Positions 7,787 through 15,846 of a stretch of 62,437 nucleotides of DNA are shown piece by piece. The translations under genes were made by a program, and so were the position numbers. The notes below the pieces were generated by a model that searched no databases, was not told the origin of the DNA, and saw nothing but the letters and a program-made list of their open reading frames with translations. Source of the stretch: Actinomadura barringtoniae (GTDB lineage: Bacteria > Actinomycetota > Actinomycetes > Streptosporangiales > Streptosporangiaceae); contig NZ_JAGEOJ010000040.1 of NCBI RefSeq assembly GCF_017573505.1, forward strand, positions 1-62,437, written 5' to 3'. Position 1 is the first letter of the stretch. Each line of letters opens with the position of its first letter.

Positions 7787-8986
7787 ATGTCTGCAACCAC
7801 TGAGCCCGCTGCCGGAGCACAGGCCGAACCCGAGCCTGCTAAGCCCACCGACGCCACCGGGCGCACCGACGCCACCGAGGCCAAGACGCCAGCGAAGCTG
7901 GTTTTTGCGGCGCCGCGGAGGGCTAAGCCGCCGCGTCATCTTGCGGACCTGACCACCGCCGAACGGCGTGCTGCCGTTGCTGAGCTGGGGGAGAAGCCGT
8001 TCCGGGCCGACCAGCTCTCGCGGCATTACTTCACTCGACTGGCCGACGACCCGGCCGAGATGACGGACCTGCCTGCCGCGCTGCGCGAGCGCCTGACGTC
8101 CGAGCTGCTGCCTGATCTGCTCACGTCTGTACGCGAGCTCACCTGTGATGGCGGCAAGACGCTCAAGACCGTCTGGAAGGCCTTCGACGGCGTCCTGTTC
8201 GAGTCGGTCCTGATGCGTTACCCGGACCGCGCGACGATGTGCGTCTCGTCGCAGGCCGGCTGCGGCATGAACTGTCCGTTCTGCGCCACCGGCCAGGCGG
8301 GCCTCACCCGCAACCTGTCCACCGCCGAGATCGTGGAGCAGGTCGCCGCCGGTGCCCGCGCCATGTCGCGGGGCAAGATCGCGGGCGGCCCCGGGCGCGT
8401 GTCCAACATCGTGTTCATGGGCATGGGTGAGCCGCTGGCCAACTACAAGGCGGTGATCGGTGCGGTTCGCCGCATCACCGACCCGGCCCCCGCAGGCCTC
8501 GGCATCTCGCAGCGTTCGGTCACGGTCTCGACCGTCGGCCTCGTGCCCGCCATCGAGAAGCTGGCGGCCGAGGACATGTCCGTACGCCTCGCCCTGTCGC
8601 TGCACGCCCCGGACGACGAGCTGCGCGACGAGCTCGTGCCGATCAACAACCGGTGGAAGGTCAGCGAGGTCCTGGACGCAGCCTGGGCGTACGCCGACAA
8701 GTCGGGCCGCCGGGTCTCGATCGAGTACGCGTTGATCAAGGACATCAACGACCAGGCATGGCGTGCCGACCTGCTCGGCAAGCTCCTGCGCGGCCACCTG
8801 GTGCACGTCAACCTGATCCCGCTGAACCCCACGCCCGGCTCCAAGTGGACCGCGTCTCGCCCGGAGGATGAACGTGAGTTCGTCCGCCGCCTGGAGTCTC
8901 ACGGCGTCGCCGTCACCGTCCGCGACACCCGAGGCCGCGAGATCGACGGCGCCTGCGGCCAGCTAGCCGCCACCACCAAGGACTGA
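7787..8986 (+). CDS. rlmN: Dual-specificity 23S rRNA/tRNA adenine-C2 methyltransferase RlmN
   Basis: RlmN is a radical-SAM enzyme that methylates C2 of A2503 in 23S rRNA and A37 in some tRNAs. The 399-residue product has an N-terminal helical domain after a 35-residue Ala/Pro/Thr leader. The cluster motif CGMNCPFC (CxxxCxxC) lies near residue 160. GMGEP follows, and the C-terminal IDGACGQL holds the second catalytic Cys. GGAAGGA at 7778-7784 precedes the ATG by two bases, which is close. A longer upstream open frame is antisense to the SUFU gene and is rejected. This gene follows cdsA in many actinomycetes. Confidence 0.95.
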   Translation: MSATTEPAAGAQAEPEPAKPTDATGRTDATEAKTPAKLVFAAPRRAKPPRHLADLTTAERRAAVAELGEKPFRADQLSRHYFTRLADDPAEMTDLPAALRERLTSELLPDLLTSVRELTCDGGKTLKTVWKAFDGVLFESVLMRYPDRATMCVSSQAGCGMNCPFCATGQAGLTRNLSTAEIVEQVAAGARAMSRGKIAGGPGRVSNIVFMGMGEPLANYKAVIGAVRRITDPAPAGLGISQRSVTVSTVGLVPAIEKLAAEDMSVRLALSLHAPDDELRDELVPINNRWKVSEVLDAAWAYADKSGRRVSIEYALIKDINDQAWRADLLGKLLRGHLVHVNLIPLNPTPGSKWTASRPEDEREFVRRLESHGVAVTVRDTRGREIDGACGQLAATTKD

Positions 8987-9084
8987 CCCCAACAACACCC
9001 ACCGCCTAAGCCGCCGCCCGCCCGCGCTAGCCCGCCCACGCCCATGCTTCCGCTAGCCCGTGGCCCGTGCCGGTGGCCCGCGCC

Positions 9085-9211
9085 CGCGTTCGCCCGTGCC
9101 CGCGTTCGCCCGTGCCCGCGTTCGCCCGTGCCCGCGTTCGCCCGTGCCCGCGTTCGCCCGTGCCCGCGTTCGCCCGTGCCCGCGTTCGCCGTGCCCGCGT
9201 TCGCCCGTGCC
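9085..9211. repeat. 16-bp tandem repeat, eight units
   Basis: CGCGTTCGCCCGTGCC is repeated head to tail from 9085: six perfect copies to 9180, one with a single-base deletion (9181-9195) and another perfect copy (9196-9211). Degenerate copies continue past 9211. The unit length is not a multiple of three and contains no stop, so all frames stay open and give false ORFs. Confidence 0.93.
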
Positions 9212-9300
9212 CGCATTTGCCCGCGCCTGCCCGCGTTCACCCACGCCCGGGTTCGCATGCGCTCGCGCTCACGCACGTCCGTGCCCGCCCATGCTCGCGC

Positions 9301-9426
9301 TCACGCCTGCCCGCGCCCGCTCACGCCTGCCCGCGCCCGCTCACGCCCGCGCCCGCGCCCGCTCACGCCCGCGCCCGCTCACGCCCGCGCCCGCTCACGC
9401 CTGCGTTCGCTCACGCCTGCGTTCGC
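9301..9426. repeat. Second tandem-repeat family (16-22 bp units)
   Basis: Units beginning TCACGCC follow one another: two perfect 20-mers (9301-9320, 9321-9340), a 22-mer (9341-9362) and four 16-mers (9363-9426). The last two share CTGCGTTCGC with the first family, so the blocks look related by stepwise slippage. The whole 8987-9690 spacer holds only this kind of sequence and no gene I can support. Confidence 0.85.
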
Positions 9427-9690
9427 CCGTGCCCGCGCTCGCGCACGCCCGTGCCTGCTCATGCCTGCCCGTGTTCCCCGCGCTCGCGCTCACGCACGCC
9501 TGTGGTCACGCGCGCATGCGCCGCAAAGGATCAGCCCACTTCGCAGATGGCTAGTCGCGCTACGCAGGGCTCTTGCAGCGGAACGGCGAGCGGGAGAGTG
9601 ACAGCTTCTTCGCGGGGTGGCATGGGCTCCTCGCGGCGTACGCCCATGAGACGTCCTCGAGGGACTGCCGCTGCTCCTCGGTCGCGGCGG

Positions 9691-10590
9691 TCAGGGGCCG
9701 GAGAGGGAGGGGGCGGCTGTAAGGAGGACGCGGGCTAGGGCCTGGTCGCCGCTGATTTCGGCGGGGAGGGTCTCCGGGTTGGTGCGGCCGCCTAGGAGGA
9801 AGCAGAGGTCCACCACGTCGGTCGTGATGTGGGCGTCGGCGTTGCCGGGGGCGTCCTCGCGGACGGGGTGGGCGATGTCCAGCGGGATGAGCCAGGTGCC
9901 GCCGCCTGGGCCGGTCATGGTCACGCGTACGGTTCCGGTGGCGTCGCCGCCTGCCGCCAGGAGTGCCCAGGGGAGCAGGCGGGCGCAGAGGTCGGCCATG
10001 GGATGAACGTGGGCGGCTACGGGGGCGGGCATTTCGTAGCCGGACGCACGGGCGGCATCGTCGCCGTGGATCCACGTTTCCAGGGCGCGGGCGAGCATGG
10101 CGTCGGAGACGGGGATGGGGAGGCCGTCCGGGGATGTGCGCGTGGTGGGTTCGACGTTGATGAGGTGCAGGCAGAGCGCGTCGGCTTGGGCACGCCAGGA
10201 CTCGCGGGTCTGCTCCGGCATGCGGGTGCTCTCGGCGGCCTGGACTTCGGCCGTACGGTCGAGGGGATCGCGTGAGCCGATGGGCGGGCCCAGTACGGGC
10301 GCACCGATGTCATCGGCAACTAGGCCGTCCTTTGCGCTGAGGTGCGCTACCAGTTGCTGGAGCGTCCAGCCTTCTATGACCTCCACGGCCCACTCTTCGT
10401 CCGACAGGGACATCAGTACGGCGTCCATGGCGGCGACCCTGCTCGCGTAAGGGGCGGCCCAGGGCGTCGTGGAAGGTGCGGGGCGACGGCGCGTACGGGC
10501 TGAGGAGAGGAGACGGGTGCGCGGGGGTACTTCGTGGCGTCGTCCGTCGGCCTCCAGGGCGTCCAGGTAGATCCGGTCCAGGGGATTCAT
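9691..10590 (-). CDS. MDMPI/DinB-superfamily protein, probable partner of the ECF sigma factor
   Basis: The 299-residue protein has a maleylpyruvate-isomerase N-terminal (MDMPI, DinB-like) four-helix domain at about residues 50-190, with likely metal ligands in WTLQQLVAHLSAKDG and ETWIHGDD, then a C-terminal domain with a GPGGGTWLIPLD strand pair. Such proteins can be mycothiol-dependent enzymes, and some lie beside ECF sigma factors as presumed anti-sigma or sensor partners. Its start overlaps the sigma-factor stop by four bases (ATGA), so the two are almost certainly co-translated. No transmembrane segment is seen. A regulatory role is inferred from the pairing. Confidence 0.7.
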   Translation of the reverse strand: MNPLDRIYLDALEADGRRHEVPPRTRLLSSARTRRRPAPSTTPWAAPYASRVAAMDAVLMSLSDEEWAVEVIEGWTLQQLVAHLSAKDGLVADDIGAPVLGPPIGSRDPLDRTAEVQAAESTRMPEQTRESWRAQADALCLHLINVEPTTRTSPDGLPIPVSDAMLARALETWIHGDDAARASGYEMPAPVAAHVHPMADLCARLLPWALLAAGGDATGTVRVTMTGPGGGTWLIPLDIAHPVREDAPGNADAHITTDVVDLCFLLGGRTNPETLPAEISGDQALARVLLTAAPSLSGP

Positions 10591-11207
10591 CGCACGCCCT
10601 CCTCGGCCAGCATTTCGGCGAGGTGCCGCAACCCTTGCCGGATCCGCGTCTTCACGGTTCCCTCTGGGAGGCCCAGCCGTTCGGCTACCTGTCGATAGGT
10701 ACTTCCACCGTAATAGGCAAGTTCGAGTGCCTCTCGCTGGCCGGGAGGGAGACTTTGCAGGGCTTGCTTCACCCGCAGGGCCTCATCAGCGGCGAGGATG
10801 CCTTCCTCTGGCGGTTCAGGGGCCCGTTCAAAAAGGCGGGGACCCAGCAGCGACGCCTTGCGACGTTCCTCCGCGCGTACGTGGTCCACCGAACGGCGAT
10901 GCGCGATCGTGGCCAGCCAGGCCCGCAACGTACCCCTGCCGGGATCGAAGCCGAGCGGGCGCTCCCAGTACGTCAGGAAGACCTCTTGCGTGATGTCCTC
11001 GGCTATGGCGCGGTCGCGGGTGACCCTTACGCACAGACCGAAAACGAGGGGCGACAGCAGGTCGTACAGCTCGGCCAAGGCCGCCTCGTCACCGCTCACC
11101 ACGCGCTGGTGCAGCAGCCGGTCGTCCACCTGGCACCACGCTCCCGTAGGTCCATCGCTGGCCGCAGAACCGAGCATGTCATCATCGGGGCAAATTGGGG
11201 AGAACAT
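10587..11207 (-). CDS. ECF-type RNA polymerase sigma factor
   Basis: The 206-residue protein has region 2 (about residues 45-110: EDITQEVFLTYWERP and TLRAWLATIAHRRSVDHVR) and region 4 (about 145-200: ALQSLPPGQREALELAYYGG, then helix-turn-helix VAERLGLPEGTVKTRIRQG). It would redirect RNA polymerase to a stress regulon. It is divergent from the DivIVA-repeat gene and overlaps the MDMPI gene. The start is uncertain: ATG 11207 or ATG 11177, both without a clear ribosome binding site. Confidence 0.85.
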   Translation of the reverse strand: MFSPICPDDDMLGSAASDGPTGAWCQVDDRLLHQRVVSGDEAALAELYDLLSPLVFGLCVRVTRDRAIAEDITQEVFLTYWERPLGFDPGRGTLRAWLATIAHRRSVDHVRAEERRKASLLGPRLFERAPEPPEEGILAADEALRVKQALQSLPPGQREALELAYYGGSTYRQVAERLGLPEGTVKTRIRQGLRHLAEMLAEEGVR

Positions 11208-11272
11208 GCCGATCTCTACAGAACGGCGGGAACCAGTTGCGCCGTTCCGCCGCCACGCGTCAACCTGATCCC

Positions 11273-11803
11273 GTGCCGCACGAAGAGCTGCTGGAACCGG
11301 CGAAGCAACGCCGCCTGCCGGTCGCGTTGCGCGGTTACGATCGCGGTCAGGTGGACGAGTTGCTCGGCCGGATCAGGACCCGGCTGGCGGGCAGCGGAAC
11401 GCTGACCGCCGACGAGGTACGCGCGACCCGCTTCGACATCGTGCTTCGCGGCTACGAACCGCGCACCGTGGACGAACTCCTCCAGGAATGCATCCGCGAG
11501 CTGCAAACGGTGGGACCGATCGGCCGCCGACCCGGCCGCCCTCGCGTTCACCCGGGCTGGCTCATCAACTGGATCCAGAACGCGAAGTTCGCGGGAGCGG
11601 GACTGCGCACCGGCTATGACGTACGCGACGTGGACGCGTTCCTTGACCGCGTGGTGTTGGGCCTGCGCGGCACGGTTCCGCCGGTGACCGCTCGTGACGT
11701 GCGCGAATGCGTGTTCCGTACGACCCGTATCGGCCCTGGCTATGACGAACGCGAGGTCGACGCGTTCCTCACTCAGCTGGCCTCCGCGCTCGAGCGCCGC
11801 TGA
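11273..11803 (+). CDS. DivIVA-motif repeat protein
   Basis: The 176-residue protein contains four copies of the short DivIVA N-terminal motif, roughly GYDxxxVDxxL: GYDRGQVDELL, GYEPRTVDELL, GYDVRDVDAFL and GYDEREVDAFL. It lacks the long coiled coil of true DivIVA/Wag31. In DivIVA this motif forms the membrane-binding crossed loop, so tandem copies may bind membrane or oligomerise; that is inference. GTG 11273 is chosen because it begins just before the first motif; the frame is open further upstream into the divergent sigma gene. An 18-bp tandem repeat spans its stop codon. Confidence 0.65.
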   Translation: MPHEELLEPAKQRRLPVALRGYDRGQVDELLGRIRTRLAGSGTLTADEVRATRFDIVLRGYEPRTVDELLQECIRELQTVGPIGRRPGRPRVHPGWLINWIQNAKFAGAGLRTGYDVRDVDAFLDRVVLGLRGTVPPVTARDVRECVFRTTRIGPGYDEREVDAFLTQLASALERR

Positions 11804-11857
11804 ACGCCTGAACGCCGCTGAGCGCTCGAGTGCCGCTGAGTGCCTGAGCGCCGCTGA
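11786..11857 (+). repeat. 18-bp tandem repeat spanning the DivIVA-repeat gene stop codon
   Basis: Four 18-base units end at 11803, 11821, 11839 and 11857, each ending GCCGCTGA. Unit 1 (GCGCTCGAGCGCCGCTGA) is the last six codons of the gene, and unit 3 differs from it by one base. Every unit repeats the stop codon. Confidence 0.9.
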
Positions 11858-11957
11858 GCGCTGATGAACGGCCGCTGGCCGCAAGAAGACCGGCCGGTTA
11901 TCCACAGATCTCTGAAGGTACTGGCGCACGGCCTCCGGACACGGAACGCTACGTGAC

Positions 11958-12737
11958 ATGGATCACTTCGTCGCGCAGCGCCAGCGGCTGCGCTCCCTGT
12001 TCGGGGTCTTCTTCGCGCCCGAGGTCACCGGCGCGCTCCTGCCGCTGGCCCGCCCCGCCCTCCGGCTCGGTGTCGGCGGCGACGCGACCGTGCATCTGGG
12101 CGGCGACCCGCTGCTCCCGCCCGGCGAACCGTGGCCGACCTGGCAGGACCGCCCGCTCGACTTCCTCGCCTCGTTCGACTTCGGCGAGCTGGCCGAGGTC
12201 CTGGCCGTTCCCGGCCTACCCCAAGAGGGCCGCGCCGCCTTCTACTACGCAGCCTCGGCCCCGCGCCCGTGGGGAGACGACGCCGCCCAGCGCGACGGCT
12301 GGCGCCTGTTCACCGGCGATCTGGTGGCCACCGAGGCACAGGGCCAGACCTTCCCCCAGCTCTCCCTGGGCGTGGCCCCGTTCCTTTCCCTGCCCGCTCC
12401 CCAAGAGCCCGCCGTGCACCAGCTCGACGAGCGCTACAGCGGCGTACGGCAGGTGTACGAGCAACTCCACGCCGCCTGGCTCCAGCACGTCTGGCCCGAC
12501 GACGCCCCCGTCCACCAGCTCGGCGGCTGGCCCGCCCTGGTCCAGACCCCTCTCGACCAGGGTGACCTGAGCTCGATGATCCCCAAACAGGCTGCCGCCG
12601 ACCAGGAGCGCAGCCTCCTCCTCCAGCTCGACTCCGACCCCCGCCTCGGCTGGGACTGGGGCGCCCCCGGCCGCATCTACTTCTCCGCCTGCACCAACGA
12701 ACCTCTGGAGAACGCCTGGCTGACCCTCCAAGCCTGA
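11958..12737 (+). CDS. YwqG/DUF1963 family protein
   Basis: The 259-residue soluble protein matches the YwqG family: an N-terminal strand giving LGGDPLLPPGEPWP, a central HQLGGWPALVQTP motif and a C-terminal LLLQLDSDPRLGWDWG followed by GRIYFSACTNEPLEN. The biochemical function of the family is unknown. ATG 11958 follows a 150-base spacer whose first part is the tandem repeat of the preceding gene. Sequence after the stop is repetitive. Confidence 0.8.
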   Translation: MDHFVAQRQRLRSLFGVFFAPEVTGALLPLARPALRLGVGGDATVHLGGDPLLPPGEPWPTWQDRPLDFLASFDFGELAEVLAVPGLPQEGRAAFYYAASAPRPWGDDAAQRDGWRLFTGDLVATEAQGQTFPQLSLGVAPFLSLPAPQEPAVHQLDERYSGVRQVYEQLHAAWLQHVWPDDAPVHQLGGWPALVQTPLDQGDLSSMIPKQAAADQERSLLLQLDSDPRLGWDWGAPGRIYFSACTNEPLENAWLTLQA

Positions 12738-12772
12738 CCCACCACCCACGCACCGCCCGCCGCCCGCCGGGC

Positions 12773-13023
12773 GCGGGATGCCGGGTACCGCACGTCGTGC
12801 GCCCCAGGTCGGGGCGCTGCATGTCGGGCGCCGCGCTCCGGGCGCTGATCCTGCGTGCCGGATGCCGGATGCCGGATGTTGCGTGCCGCCCGCCGGACGT
12901 TGCCCGCCGGGCGCCGAGCACCGGGTGCGGGATGCCGGGTACCGCACGTCAGGCGCCCCAGGTCGGGGCGCTGCATGTCGGGCGCCGCGCTCCGGGCGCT
13001 GACCCTGCGCGCCGGATGCCGGA
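12773..13023. repeat. 97-bp direct repeat in a repetitive spacer
   Basis: The segment 12773-12869 recurs at 12927-13023, offset exactly 154 bases, with about four differences. Between and around the copies are shorter units based on GCCGGATGCCGGATG and GGGCGCCG. Long open frames on both strands here translate to repeated Arg/Ala/Pro sequence and are not supported as genes. The rest of the 12738-13321 spacer is G/T-biased low-complexity sequence. Confidence 0.85.
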
Positions 13024-13321
13024 CGTTGCGTGCCGGGTGCGGGGTGGGGGGTGCTGGACTCTGTATGCCGGGCGTCGGGCGGCTCGGCAGGGGGTGGGTA
13101 TTCGGCTGCACGCGTGCGGGCGATGGACCCAAGGGTGGCGTGCACGTGGTGACGCGCGGGTGTGGCAGTGGAGGCACGTGGGGTGCTTCAGGCTTCGGTG
13201 GCCGCGCAGTGCATTAGGGACGGGTGGCTGGGGGCGCGGTCTGTGCTGTGCCGGGGCACGGGCGTGCGGTGTGCTGGGGTGGGCGTGCCTGCTGTGGCTG
13301 TCCTTCAGGCCGCGCGTGGGG

Positions 13322-14002
13322 TTAGGGGCGGGTGCGGCGGTGGAGGATGTAGGCGGTGGCTACCAGGGCGGTCCAGATGGCTATGTGGGCTGCCAGGGCT
13401 GGGAGAGCGTTCACTAGGGCTGCGGGGCCGTCGTGGCCTGCCTTGAGCCACTCGACCATGGGGATGGTGAGCCAGGCCAGGGGGCCGAGGCTGAGGAGGA
13501 GGATCGCGGCGGCGCCGCCCAGGAGGGAGAGGAGGGAGATGCCGGGGTCGGGGATGATGGCGCGGCTGGTCCAAGCACCGAGCATCGTGGCGGCGGCCGC
13601 TACCAGGGCGTTCAGCGCCAGGCCGGAGAGGATGGCCTGGCCGGTGACACCCGTGGAGGCGGCGTAGAGGGTCGGCACGGCCAGGACGATCGCGCCCAGG
13701 GCCACGTTCACCGTGTAGGCGGCGATCAGGCCGGCGAACGCGGGGGTCGTCCGGGCGCCGGCGGCCGTGGCGGAGAGGGAACGCTGCTCGTCCGGCTGGG
13801 TGTCGAGGAGAGCGCGTGCGGCCCAGGCCCACAGGGGGAACATGAAGGCGGCCACGTCGACCAGGGTTCCGGCGGCCAGCTTCGCGCCGGCGGGCTTCTG
13901 CAGCAGGATCATCGTGATGAAGAGGAACGCGACGATCAGCGGCTGCAGCGCGCGGAGCGAGCGGACGTAGCCGGAGACCTGGAAGCGGGCCAGTGCGATC
14001 AC
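13322..14002 (-). CDS. ABC transporter permease
   Basis: The 226-residue protein is almost entirely hydrophobic, with about six transmembrane helices and short loops. It lacks a recognisable substrate-binding or EAA-type loop, which suits an exporter-type or multidrug ABC-2-like membrane subunit. Its start overlaps the stop of the ATP-binding gene by four bases, making a two-gene operon. Substrate is unknown. Confidence 0.8.
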   Translation of the reverse strand: MIALARFQVSGYVRSLRALQPLIVAFLFITMILLQKPAGAKLAAGTLVDVAAFMFPLWAWAARALLDTQPDEQRSLSATAAGARTTPAFAGLIAAYTVNVALGAIVLAVPTLYAASTGVTGQAILSGLALNALVAAAATMLGAWTSRAIIPDPGISLLSLLGGAAAILLLSLGPLAWLTIPMVEWLKAGHDGPAALVNALPALAAHIAIWTALVATAYILHRRTRP

Positions 14003-14703
14003 TGCGGCCTCCTGACCTCGTAGCCCTCGGCGCGGAGCTTGGCCTCTACGGCTTCCAGGTCCTCCTGGTCAACGACCACTTCCAGTAGCGCCTTGTCGGA
14101 TGGGGCGGTCGCCTGGGTGAGGGTGGCTTCTTCTATGCGGACGCGGGTGATGCCGGGGACGGCCTCGATGACGCGCTGGTGGTCGCTCACCACGACGGTG
14201 GTGCCCGCGTCGGCCAGGTCGGTGATGAGGGCCGGCAGTTCGTCGCGGGTCTGGGCGTCCAGGCCCGCGAACGGTTCGTCCAGGATGAGGAGGGCGGGGT
14301 CGGCCATCAGGGCTTGGGCTAGCCCTACCTTTTGGGCGCTTCCCTTGGAGAGGTCGGGCAGCTTCACGTTCAGGAGGTGGTCGAAGCGGAGGCGGTCGGC
14401 CCAGGTGGTGATGGAGGACTCGGAGATGCCCCGGATCGCCGCCATGTGCTTCAGGTAGGCCAGGACGGTGAACGGCTGGTCCACCGGGAAGCGTTCGGGG
14501 GCGTAGCCGACTCGCGTGGGGCGGCCGGTGACGGTGCCCCGGGTGGGGGTGCGGAGGCCGGCCAGGAGGCGGAGCAGGGTGGATTTACCTGCGCCGTTGC
14601 GGCCGGTCACCTCGGTGACGCCTTCGGGGAGGGTGAACGAGACGTCGCGGAGCACCCACGGGGACTTCCGGTGGTAGCGGAAGGCAACTTCGGTCAGCTG
14701 CAT
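13999..14703 (-). CDS. ABC transporter ATP-binding protein
   Basis: The 234-residue nucleotide-binding subunit has Walker A (GRNGAGKST, about residue 35), a signature written LSKGSAQKVGLAQAL instead of the usual LSGGQ, Walker B (ALLILDEP), a D-loop (AGLD) and an H-loop (VVSDHQR). The altered signature is common in exporter-type ATPases. It energises the permease encoded immediately downstream and is divergent from the HIT gene, whose start is 50 bases away. Confidence 0.9.
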   Translation of the reverse strand: MQLTEVAFRYHRKSPWVLRDVSFTLPEGVTEVTGRNGAGKSTLLRLLAGLRTPTRGTVTGRPTRVGYAPERFPVDQPFTVLAYLKHMAAIRGISESSITTWADRLRFDHLLNVKLPDLSKGSAQKVGLAQALMADPALLILDEPFAGLDAQTRDELPALITDLADAGTTVVVSDHQRVIEAVPGITRVRIEEATLTQATAPSDKALLEVVVDQEDLEAVEAKLRAEGYEVRRPQ

Positions 14704-14753
14704 AGGCTACGCACGGTAGCGAGCCCGGTGTAAGGGCCATGTTAGGTGGCACA

Positions 14754-15182
14754 ATGCCGCGCATGGCCTGTGTGTTCTGCGAGATCATCAAGGGGGAACG
14801 GCCGGCGTTCTTCGTCATGGAGGCGGAGGACGCGGTGGCGTTCCTGGACACTCGGCCCTTGTTCAAGGGGCACACGCTTCTCGTTCCGCGTGAGCATTAC
14901 GAGACGTTGACCGATGTGCCCGCCGAGTTGGTCGGACCCTTCTTCGCGCACGCGCAGCGCCTTGCCGGAGCGATGGAAGAGGTACTGGGGGCGGCCGGGT
15001 CGTTCGTCGCCATGAACAACCGGATCAGCCAGAGCGTTCCGCACCTGCATGTGCACGTGGTGCCGCGCAATCGCAAGGACGGCCTGCGCGGGTTCTTCTG
15101 GCCCCGCGGCAAGTACGAGTCCGACGAGGAGGCGGCGGACTATGCCGCGCGCCTCCGGGACGGAATTCAGCCTCACGCGTGA
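14754..15182 (+). CDS. HIT-family nucleotide hydrolase/transferase
   Basis: The product begins with the CVFCEIIKGE block seen in HINT-like proteins and has the histidine triad HLHVHVV near residue 103, preceded by NNRISQSVPH. Such enzymes hydrolyse nucleoside phosphoramidates or AMP conjugates. I chose ATG 14754 (142 residues) because AGGTGG at 14744-14749 lies four bases upstream; ATG 14763 is also possible. A tandem repeat begins inside its last codons. Confidence 0.88.
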   Translation: MPRMACVFCEIIKGERPAFFVMEAEDAVAFLDTRPLFKGHTLLVPREHYETLTDVPAELVGPFFAHAQRLAGAMEEVLGAAGSFVAMNNRISQSVPHLHVHVVPRNRKDGLRGFFWPRGKYESDEEAADYAARLRDGIQPHA

Positions 15183-15286
15183 GCGTGCGCCGTCAGTTGA
15201 GCGTGTGTGCAGTTAGTTGAGCGTGTGTGCGGCTAGTTGGGCGTGTGTGGTCAGCCAAGCGTGTGCCGTCAGTTGAGCGTGGGTGG
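15173..15286 (+). repeat. 18-20 bp tandem repeat spanning the HIT gene stop codon
   Basis: Six units start at 15173, 15193, 15213, 15233, 15251 and 15269, with a core of TCAGTTGAGCGTGTGTG. The first contains the gene's own TGA followed by GCGTG, and later units copy TGAGCGTG. Weaker copies continue to about 15345. The 15183-15439 spacer shows nothing else. Confidence 0.88.
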
Positions 15287-15439
15287 TCGGCTGGATGCGC
15301 TGCGGTTGAACGCGTGTGACCAGCTAAGCAGTTGAACGTGTGCGTTCAGCGGCGCGGGTGGCGTCGGCTTGGGGCTTGAGCAGGAGTCGTTGGCCGGGGG
15401 TGTGAGCGGTGCCAGCGGTGACGGCGTGAGCGGGTGCCA

Positions 15440-15718
15440 TCAGCCGAGGGCGTGAACGAGGGCCAGCAGGGGTTCGGCGGCGTTCTCGTCGGAACCGCCG
15501 GGGCCCGGGCTTGTGCGCACGACGCCGGCGGCCGCGGCGTGCTCGTACAGATCGCGTTCCGCACGGTCGAGGACCGCGGACATCACGTACTGCGGGACCG
15601 TCCAGCCGAGTAGATCGGCCGCCTTACGGATCACAAGGCCTTGCTCATCGGAAAGATCGAACTCGATGTGATCTGTGTGCCGGGAGGCGGGAAGGTCCGG
15701 GCGAACCGACTCAGACAT
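15440..15718 (-). CDS. DUF1778/RHH-like antitoxin-type small protein
   Basis: The 92-residue protein has a central stretch, IEFDLSDEQGLVIRKAAD followed by LLGWTVPQYVMSAVLDRAER, with the pattern of DUF1778 (TacA-type) ribbon-helix-helix antitoxins: a strand, a helix rich in Ala, then SxxxFVxxAxxxxAE. AAGGAAGGAG upstream of the ATG supports translation. These antitoxins normally precede a GNAT acetyltransferase toxin; none is adjacent, so this is a stand-alone DNA-binding protein or an orphan. Assignment is by pattern only. Confidence 0.5.
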   Translation of the reverse strand: MSESVRPDLPASRHTDHIEFDLSDEQGLVIRKAADLLGWTVPQYVMSAVLDRAERDLYEHAAAAGVVRTSPGPGGSDENAAEPLLALVHALG

Positions 15719-15846
15719 GGCCGGTCTCCTTCCTTACAGCATCCAAAAGTACGCCCGCGGACGCTGCTGGGGCATCCCCAATAAGAAGGAGAATATGAAG
15801 GCCGCCGGTTATCGGTCGCCCTCAACGGCGGGAAAAGCGCGCAGGA

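Noticed and set aside
8899..9738. Several overlapping open frames of 63-223 codons on both strands
   Set aside because: They translate the 16-bp and 20-bp tandem repeats, which contain no stops in any frame; the products are periodic Arg/Ala/Pro sequence without homology or ribosome binding sites.
12216..13417. Open frames on both strands through the repetitive spacer
   Set aside because: They reflect the 97-bp duplication and GC bias; the sequences are repeated Arg/Pro/Ala with no family match.
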